Assembly (NCBI GenBank): GCA_015520105.1
Contig: WAQT01000035.1
Coordinates: 1 to 13,677 of the forward strand
Source: Candidatus Aenigmatarchaeota archaeon
GTDB taxonomy: Archaea > Aenigmatarchaeota > Aenigmatarchaeia > QMZP01
Reading direction: 5' to 3'
Length of the DNA stretch: 13,677 nt
Below, in pieces: positions 7,343-12,323 of the stretch. Every line of letters starts with the position of its first letter. Positions within the stretch are counted from its first letter, which is position 1. The notes under the pieces are model-generated. The model searched no databases. It had not been told where the DNA came from and saw nothing but the letters and a program-made list of their open reading frames with translations. Made by a program: the position numbers and the translations under genes.

Positions 7343-7350
7343 TTTTTAAA
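7343..7350 (-). promoter_or_regulatory. TATA-like box for the two-helix membrane protein gene
   Basis: The minus strand reads TTTAAAAA, about 35 bp before ATG 7311. A second candidate, TTATAATA at 7327-7334, would put the start inside the coding region and is less likely. The predicted start point is near 7320, so the leader would be very short and would overlap the AAGGTG sequence; the assignment is tentative. Confidence 0.4.
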
Positions 7351-7376
7351 TTAGTTACGCAAATCCCGGCGGAAGC

Positions 7377-7386
7377 TTTAAAAATA
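7377..7386 (+). promoter_or_regulatory. BRE/TATA promoter of the L15e gene
   Basis: TTTAAAAATA preceded by the purine-rich GGAAGC, a reasonable archaeal BRE-TATA pair. Its centre lies 30 bp upstream of ATG 7411, so the leader would be at most about four bases. No Shine-Dalgarno sequence is present, consistent with leaderless translation. Confidence 0.6.
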
Positions 7387-7410
7387 CGCTATCACATCAA
7401 CTTGATTATT

Positions 7411-7983
7411 ATGCATAGATACATTTCGTCCTTGTGGAAGAAGCCGAGGGAGTCCCTCGGAGAGATATGGAGAAGCCGTCTCATAGAATGGAGAGCCCAA
7501 TCCACTGTCATGAAGATAGAGAGGCCCACGAGACCCGACAGGGCGAGGCAGCTCGGATACAGGGCAAAAGAGGGTTTTGTGATAGCAAGGGTGAAGGTCC
7601 CGAAGGGGAACAGGAAAACACCCAAACGCTCCGGAGGAAGGACCCCAAAGGCATCCGGACGCTTCTTCTCTCTCGGAAAATCCAAGCAGGTGGTTGCTGA
7701 GGAGAAGGCCGCCAGAAGGTTCCCGAATCTTGAGGTTCTCAACTCCTACTGGGTCGGAGAGGATGGAGTGAGCAAGTGGTACGAGGTAATACTCCTCGAC
7801 CCGAATCATCCGTCCATACGTTCGGACAAGGACAGGAAATGGATATCGGGCAGGAAGCACAGGGGCCGGGTGTTCAGGGGAAAAACCTCTGCAGGAAGAA
7901 AGTCCAGGGGCCTCAGGAACAAGGGCATCGGCGCGGAAAAGATAAGGCCCTCGCTCAGGGCAAACAAAGGCCGCGGCAAGTGA
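7411..7983 (+). CDS. rpl15e: Large subunit ribosomal protein L15e
   Basis: A structural protein of the large ribosomal subunit, found in archaea and eukaryotes but not bacteria. The 190 residues are about the normal archaeal length and very basic throughout. Recognisable stretches: MHRYISSLWKKP at the start, RLIEWRAQSTVMKIERPTR, RARQLGYRAKEGFVI, VLNSYWVGEDGVSKWYEVILLDP and HPSIRSDKDRKWI, and a lysine/arginine/glycine-rich end. The frame is open upstream to TTG 7402, but ATG 7411 gives the conserved start and matches the promoter spacing. It is transcribed alone on the plus strand, divergent from the small membrane protein gene, and is followed after 51 bases by a membrane protein gene with its own promoter. 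No other ribosomal protein gene is adjacent. Confidence 0.97.
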   Translation: MHRYISSLWKKPRESLGEIWRSRLIEWRAQSTVMKIERPTRPDRARQLGYRAKEGFVIARVKVPKGNRKTPKRSGGRTPKASGRFFSLGKSKQVVAEEKAARRFPNLEVLNSYWVGEDGVSKWYEVILLDPNHPSIRSDKDRKWISGRKHRGRVFRGKTSAGRKSRGLRNKGIGAEKIRPSLRANKGRGK

Positions 7984-8002
7984 CCGGCCGGGAAACCATT
8001 CG

Positions 8003-8013
8003 CTTTTATAAAT
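8003..8013 (+). promoter_or_regulatory. TATA box and start-proximal element of the 175-aa membrane protein gene
   Basis: CTTTTATAAAT is centred 27 bp before ATG 8035, giving a leaderless transcript. Immediately before the start codon is CAATATAATAAC, nearly identical to the bases before the ATPase start at 10050 (CAATATAATAC). Both promoters also have GCTT at the TATA position. Confidence 0.65.
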
Positions 8014-8034
8014 GTTCAGTTCCAATATAATAAC

Positions 8035-8562
8035 ATGCCTATCGAGATGTTCCAGATAGCAAACATTCCACCCTTTCTACAAAATGCTGGCATTTATCAA
8101 TTTATACTTCCGTTCCTCCTTGCGCTTGCCATATTTTACGGCGCTCTAAAATTCGCTCTGGGAGATAAAATAGAGAAATCTGTGATAAGCCTTATATCCC
8201 TCATTCTTGCCTTCTTCGTTATGCTCTTCACGAGCTGGAATGTGATGGTTGTAACTTTTTTTGCCAACATGGGCGGCTCAGCGCTTCTTGTTGCAACAGG
8301 CCTTCTCATAATAATTATATTCCTTGGCTTGTTTGGCATCAAGCCTGAGAAGATAGTGGGAGGAGATAAGGGAATCACAAAAGCAGGATGGGCGCTGATA
8401 GTGATACTCATGTTTATTGGTGTTCTGATATTCTTCGGAGCAGGCGGAGGCGGTCTTGTTCCAGCAGCCGCACTCAGTTCCGACCTTCAGGCAGCAATAA
8501 TAGTTATAATAATAATCGCGCTTGCGATGTGGTGGATGTCCCAAGAAAAGAAAGAAGAATGA
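8035..8562 (+). CDS. Polytopic membrane protein of unknown function
   Basis: A 175-residue protein with four or five predicted membrane segments at roughly 22-41, 49-68, 70-102 (long enough for one or two passes), 117-136 and 152-168. A glycine run (AGGGG, 136-140) separates the last two, and the tail is charged (SQEKKEE). There are no cysteine or histidine clusters, no enzyme motif and no cleavable signal. The opening FLQNAGIYQFILPFLLALAIFYG resembles short multi-helix membrane proteins I recall from DPANN-type archaea, but I cannot name a family. It has a leaderless promoter closely matching that of the secretion-type ATPase 2 kb downstream, which suggests shared control. Its 3' end is convergent with the next gene, 11 bases away. 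Alternatives include a transporter fragment or a membrane anchor of a secretion apparatus; neither has direct support. Confidence 0.85.
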   Translation: MPIEMFQIANIPPFLQNAGIYQFILPFLLALAIFYGALKFALGDKIEKSVISLISLILAFFVMLFTSWNVMVVTFFANMGGSALLVATGLLIIIIFLGLFGIKPEKIVGGDKGITKAGWALIVILMFIGVLIFFGAGGGGLVPAAALSSDLQAAIIVIIIIALAMWWMSQEKKEE

Positions 8563-8577
8563 TAAGAAAGCTCTTAT
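8562..8577. terminator. Short hairpin between convergent genes
   Basis: ATAAGA and TCTTAT form a perfect 6-bp inverted repeat with the loop AAGC, spanning the 11-base gap between the convergent stops. A pyrimidine-rich run follows on the plus strand, and T-containing sequence lies on both sides. It may act in both directions; the stem is AU-rich and weak. Confidence 0.4.
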
Positions 8578-9383
8578 TCTCCCTTCTTCTTCCCCGACTC
8601 CCTCATCTCCTTTATCGTGTCCGCCAGCTCCCTCATGGACTCCACGAGGGGCGTGAGGGAGTCCTTTAGGGCCTTCTCGACAGCGTCCACCTTGCCTGAT
8701 ATCTCCTCAACAGAGGATTTGTAATCCTGAACCTCGTCCTCCACCTGCTCAATGCTCTCCTCCTTCCTTTCCTCAATTTTCTTTATCCTCTCCTCAAGGC
8801 CCGAGAGCTTCTTCTCGAGATTCGCCAGCTTGCTGTTAACAGACTCGACGCTCTCCCTGAAAACCACCATCTTCTCGTCTATTATCGCTTCAGCAAGCTC
8901 CTCGAGCATCCTTCTCCTCTCTTCCCTTATTTCCTCCCTGCTTCGCCTCTCCCTAAGTTCAGGAACAGGTTCCTCCCTCTCTTCCGGAATAACCGCTTCT
9001 GTTCCGGGTTCGTGCATGGGAGTTCCTGGGGTTGGCGGACTTCCGGGAACAGGCGGTTCAAACCTCGGGTCCCTCACGTCAGGCATCGCAAACTCGTCAA
9101 ACTCAGGTGAAGCAGGCGATGGAGGAGGGGAAGGCACGTAATTGCTGACCTGAGGTTCCTGCTGCCTGGCTTCCGGAGCAGGAGGAGCGCTCGCCCTTCC
9201 GGAGGCCGCTCCCTTGAGAACCTGCCTCATGGCAGCATCAACCTGAGAGGGAGAATAGCCTTCATTCTTGAGGGTATTTATTATCTGCACCTCTGACAAG
9301 CCCCGGGACGACAACGACCTTACCCTCTCCACAGGAATGTTTCCCCTGGAAGAACCCGCCGCGCTGCTGCTGAAAGGCCACAT
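8574..9383 (-). CDS. Coiled-coil protein with small helical N-terminal domain and proline-rich linker
   Basis: A 269-residue predicted cytoplasmic protein of unknown function. Residues about 18-58 (VERVRSLSSRGLSEVQIINTL, then the GYSPSQVDAAM helix) look like a compact three-helix UBA-like or helix-turn-helix-like domain. A proline/serine/glutamate-rich linker spans about 65-145. From about 145 to 265 a long, highly charged coiled coil runs with repeats such as LANLEKKLSGLEERIKKIEE, ending in GKKKGE. There is no membrane segment and no cysteine. The architecture suggests a scaffold or oligomeric adaptor. The start at ATG 9383 is supported by a TATA box about 34 bp upstream. The next gene upstream on the same strand is another coiled-coil protein, and a secretion ATPase lies just beyond it; a scaffold role for a surface machine is a guess from context. 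Confidence 0.85.
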   Translation of the reverse strand: MWPFSSSAAGSSRGNIPVERVRSLSSRGLSEVQIINTLKNEGYSPSQVDAAMRQVLKGAASGRASAPPAPEARQQEPQVSNYVPSPPPSPASPEFDEFAMPDVRDPRFEPPVPGSPPTPGTPMHEPGTEAVIPEEREEPVPELRERRSREEIREERRRMLEELAEAIIDEKMVVFRESVESVNSKLANLEKKLSGLEERIKKIEERKEESIEQVEDEVQDYKSSVEEISGKVDAVEKALKDSLTPLVESMRELADTIKEMRESGKKKGE

Positions 9384-9573
9384 AACAATCTAATTAAAAT
9401 TAAGCGTTCTTGCTATATATTTATTCGCTCGCTGGGTTTCGCAGGCCAGCACCGCAGATGCACCGGATGATAGTGATTCCTGGACTTGCTTGGAAATATA
9501 ATAAGACCGATATCAACTGCTGACCGAGATTTCGCTGATTCTAATCCGATGCGGTCTAAGATGCAGCGGAGAA
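9384..9573. other. 190-bp spacer without a recognisable gene
   Basis: The longest gene-free stretch in the window. It contains the TATA box of the 8574-9383 gene near its left end. In the rest I see several short inverted repeats: GCTGG/CCAGC with a 10-base loop near 9430, and AGACCG (9504-9509) with CGGTCT (9552-9557), extended inward by ATC/GAT. No tRNA, convincing C/D or H/ACA box arrangement, or credible coding frame is visible. It may hold an untranslated 3' region or a structured RNA. Confidence 0.5.
9413..9424 (-). promoter_or_regulatory. TATA box of the 269-aa coiled-coil gene
   Basis: The minus strand reads AAATATATAG in this stretch, a good TATA match about 34 bp before ATG 9383. 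A start point about 26 bp downstream leaves a leader of only some 8 bases. It shows the gene has its own transcription start rather than depending on the coiled-coil gene upstream. Confidence 0.55.
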
Positions 9574-9981
9574 TTAACCGCCAGACTCTTTCAGCTTGTC
9601 CTCCACAATCCTCTCCACCTCTTCTTTTGTCACGAATGAGGACTTCACCGGATTGTATATCTCTATAAGCGATTCCAGCTCGCTTATCTTGGCAGTGGTG
9701 GCTAGCCTCTTCATGCGCTTCACAATCTCCTTTATTGTTCCCTCAATCTTCGACAACCTTGCTTCAATCCCCTTAATCCTTGCTTCATATTCGGAAAGGG
9801 CCTTTCTGTTCTCTTTGGATACCGAGAGTATTTCCTTCTCCACAGAATTTATTCTCGAAACAAACGAATCGCTCTTCTGCTCAAGCACCCTTATCCTTTT
9901 CGTGTTGTCGTTCACCCTCTCCACAATCTCGTTTATGACAGAGTGAAGACTCTTTCCCTTCCTTTCCTGAATAACAGGCAT
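9574..9981 (-). CDS. Short coiled-coil protein of unknown function
   Basis: A 135-residue protein, almost all predicted helix. From about residue 12 to 105, hydrophobic residues recur with heptad spacing (INEIVERVNDNTKRIRVLEQ, then ISRINSVEK-like and IEARLSKIEGTIKEIVKRM segments), giving a long coiled coil. A short C-terminal part (FVTKEEVERIVEDKLKESGG) could be a separate helix-turn-helix or capping segment. There are no cysteines, membrane segments or enzyme motifs. It is transcribed divergently from the secretion-type ATPase, with ATG codons 68 bp apart and abutting promoter elements, so the two may be coregulated. The next gene on its strand also encodes a coiled-coil protein. The family is not recognised; a structural or adaptor role is likely but unproven. 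Confidence 0.85.
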   Translation of the reverse strand: MPVIQERKGKSLHSVINEIVERVNDNTKRIRVLEQKSDSFVSRINSVEKEILSVSKENRKALSEYEARIKGIEARLSKIEGTIKEIVKRMKRLATTAKISELESLIEIYNPVKSSFVTKEEVERIVEDKLKESGG

Positions 9982-10010
9982 TCCAATCCCAATAATAGTT
10001 GCAATCCGGT

Positions 10011-10020
10011 GTTAAAAAGC
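10011..10020 (-). promoter_or_regulatory. TATA-like box of the 135-aa coiled-coil gene
   Basis: The minus strand reads GCTTTTTAAC, about 34 bp before ATG 9981. It abuts the ATPase promoter element on the other strand: the two share the palindrome AAGCTT (10017-10022). Confidence 0.5.
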
Positions 10021-10028
10021 TTATTTAG
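10019..10028 (+). promoter_or_regulatory. TATA-like box of the secretion ATPase gene
   Basis: GCTTATTTAG is centred about 26 bp before ATG 10050, fitting leaderless transcription. CAATATAATAC lies directly before the ATG, as at the 8035 gene. Confidence 0.55.
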
Positions 10029-10049
10029 CGGCCAAACGCAATATAATAC

Positions 10050-12323
10050 ATGGCTGGTGCAGCGACTCCCAAGACCGGAGACTATTCCTATGACGCCGAG
10101 CGAATGCGATTGAGAATAAACTGCCTCGGCTGCCTTTACGGCGCCTCAGTGGAGGACTATGGGGAATGCATGGCGCATGTGATTGACAAAATCCTCGAGG
10201 TCAAGAAGGTCGCCACGATTGTCCTTGCCAAGGAGAGGGAGTACGAATACAGCTATGAACAGACCAAGCTCCTCTCCGAGGTCGCGAGAGCGATTGAGAA
10301 CCTCATAAGGGAAGGAGCGGCCTCCCTCGACGGGATAGACCACTCCTGCAGGAGGGAGTTCCCGAAGTGGAACTCCGAGGTCCGGAGGATTATTTTTGAC
10401 CTGATGAGGAGGGACCCTATAGGAGCTTACGTCGAGACCCTTCGCGAAGCAAGGCACGTGAACATGGAACTCCGAAAAACCCTTTCAGAAGAAAGGAAGA
10501 AGTGCCTTCTCCAGTACAAATCCAAGATACTAGAGAGGATAAGGCTCGCCCTCGAGGCTACAGAACTCATAACAAAGGTGAAGGACAAACTCTCCGGCTA
10601 CCATATAGGAGACCGCTCTCTCTACAGGGATGTGTTCATGCCCAGCGTCAGGCCGAACTTCATGCTCACCCGCTACATAATGACACCTCCGGAGAACGGC
10701 CGTTCAGTGGACAGGTATTCCATAGGAGACACTGAGGTAGAGATATTCCGAGTCCCTGACATGACAGAGTATTTCTACTACGTGCTTCCCCCGGAGTTCA
10801 GGCTTCCCGAGGATAAGTACACGATACTTGACACCACGAGAAGGTACATGGCAACCCACAAGCCTACGGAAGCGGAGTTCGTGGGCTCCAGAAAGATAAG
10901 GGAGATATTCTACAACATAGGAAAGGACATGATAAGGGAGGTCGCCTCCAAGATGAAGGTCAGGCTCACTGTGAAGGAGCTTGAACAGCTCACGAACATA
11001 CTCACCAGATACACCGCCGGTCTCGGAGTCCTTGAGATACTCCTTGCAGACGAGAAGGTTCAGGACATCTACATAAACTCTCCTATAGAGAGGCAGCCCA
11101 TACTCATAAACCACCAGGACTGGGAGGAATGCAGGACCAACCTGATACCCACGATGGAAGACGCGGAAGCATGGGCGACGAGGCTCAGGATACAGTCCGG
11201 AAGGCCGCTTGACGAGGCAAACCCCGTTCTTGATACAGACCTTTCTGTTCCCGGAGGGAAGGCAAGGTTCGCTGTGATAACGAGGACGCTCTCCCCCCAC
11301 GGTCTCGGTTTTGCGATAAGAAGGCACAGGGACAAACCGTGGACGCTTCCGCTGTTCATAAAGAACAGGATGCTAAACCCGCTTGCCGCGGGCCTCCTAT
11401 CATTCCTTATAGACGGGGCGGTCTCTATCCTTGTCGCAGGAGGAAGAGGAGCGGGAAAGACCTCTGTCCTCGGCTCCCTGATGCTGGAAATGCTCCCGAA
11501 GGTGAGAATACTCACAATAGAGGACACGCTTGAGCTTCCTGTGGAGCAGATGAGGGAGCTTCAGTACAACATCGAGAGGCTGAAATCCCGCTCTGTCATC
11601 ACGCATGTCGAGACCGAGATGCCCGCAGACGAAGCCCTCAGAACAGCACTCCGTCTCGGAGACTCTGCTCTGGTGATAGGAGAGGTCAGGAGCGTGGAGG
11701 CAAGGGCGCTCTACGAGGCCATGAGGGTCGGAGCTCTCTCCAATGTTGTCGCGGGAACCATACACGGAGAGTCAGCTTACGGAGTGTACGACAGGGTGGT
11801 GAACGACCTTGGCGTGCCTCCAACATCTTTCAAGGCAACCGATATAATACCGATATGCAAGAGCCTCCGCTCCGCGGACGGCCTCCACAGGTTCAGGAGA
11901 ATGACGGAGATAACAGAGGTTCGCAAAGACTGGGAGGAGGACCCTGTGAAGGAGGGAGGCTTCGTCAATCTAATGGAATACTCCGGAAAGGATGACACGC
12001 TCAAGCCCACTGACACCCTCCTGAACGGAGAGTCCGAGGTTCTCAACAGAATCGCCTCCTATGTGAAGGAATGGAGCGGGAACTGGGAAGCTGTGTGGTC
12101 CAACATAGAGCTGAGAACAAAAGTGAAGCAGACCCTCGTTGATTTTTCTGAGAAACTGAAGAGGCCCGATATTCTGGAGGCCGAATGGGTTGTCAAGTCC
12201 AATGCAAAATTTCATATTATAGGAGAAGACATTCGAAACGAGATAGGATTCCATGATCCAAAAAGACTCTATAATGAATGGCTGGGCTGGCTGAAGTCCG
12301 AACTCAAGTCAAAGAAGCCCTGA
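10050..12323 (+). CDS. Type II/IV secretion or pilus-type ATPase (GspE/TadA/ArlI-like) with Cys-containing N-terminal domain
   Basis: A 757-residue secretion ATPase that, in known systems, forms a cytoplasmic hexamer driving pilus assembly, archaellum rotation or protein export. Core motifs in order: Walker A GGRGAGKT (464-471), Asp box TIEDTLELP (490-497), Walker B LVIGE (541-545) with VRS after it, and His box GTIHGES (569-575). Upstream, about 325-455 (GLGVLEILLADEKVQDIYINS, RPLDEANPVLD, RFAVITRTLS) is the N-terminal half of the ATPase module. The first 320 residues are an extra domain carrying C25, C28, C40 and C100, a possible metal-binding set, and a long helical region. The last 150 residues follow the ATPase fold and include a Trp-rich segment. 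No TadC/ArlJ-like platform gene or pilin lies next to it in the window. ATG 10050 is supported by the promoter 26 bp upstream. The end overlaps the convergent glycosyltransferase gene by 20 bases. Confidence 0.93.
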   Translation: MAGAATPKTGDYSYDAERMRLRINCLGCLYGASVEDYGECMAHVIDKILEVKKVATIVLAKEREYEYSYEQTKLLSEVARAIENLIREGAASLDGIDHSCRREFPKWNSEVRRIIFDLMRRDPIGAYVETLREARHVNMELRKTLSEERKKCLLQYKSKILERIRLALEATELITKVKDKLSGYHIGDRSLYRDVFMPSVRPNFMLTRYIMTPPENGRSVDRYSIGDTEVEIFRVPDMTEYFYYVLPPEFRLPEDKYTILDTTRRYMATHKPTEAEFVGSRKIREIFYNIGKDMIREVASKMKVRLTVKELEQLTNILTRYTAGLGVLEILLADEKVQDIYINSPIERQPILINHQDWEECRTNLIPTMEDAEAWATRLRIQSGRPLDEANPVLDTDLSVPGGKARFAVITRTLSPHGLGFAIRRHRDKPWTLPLFIKNRMLNPLAAGLLSFLIDGAVSILVAGGRGAGKTSVLGSLMLEMLPKVRILTIEDTLELPVEQMRELQYNIERLKSRSVITHVETEMPADEALRTALRLGDSALVIGEVRSVEARALYEAMRVGALSNVVAGTIHGESAYGVYDRVVNDLGVPPTSFKATDIIPICKSLRSADGLHRFRRMTEITEVRKDWEEDPVKEGGFVNLMEYSGKDDTLKPTDTLLNGESEVLNRIASYVKEWSGNWEAVWSNIELRTKVKQTLVDFSEKLKRPDILEAEWVVKSNAKFHIIGEDIRNEIGFHDPKRLYNEWLGWLKSELKSKKP

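Noticed and set aside
7984..7991. CCGGCCGG palindrome right after the L15e stop as a terminator
   Set aside because: Eight self-complementary bases with no loop cannot form a useful hairpin, and no T-run follows directly.
7378..8025. A 215-residue open frame antisense to L15e
   Set aside because: It covers the whole ribosomal protein gene on the opposite strand; L15e is certain and the antisense product is featureless.
9470..9545. Box C/D small RNA candidate on the plus strand
   Set aside because: Two CTGA sequences are present, but the nearest C-like sequence (ATGATAG) does not match RUGAUGA and the C'/D' arrangement is missing.
9384..9573. tRNA gene in the spacer
   Set aside because: No 7-bp acceptor stem, no TTCGA-type T loop and no matching anticodon arm on either strand.
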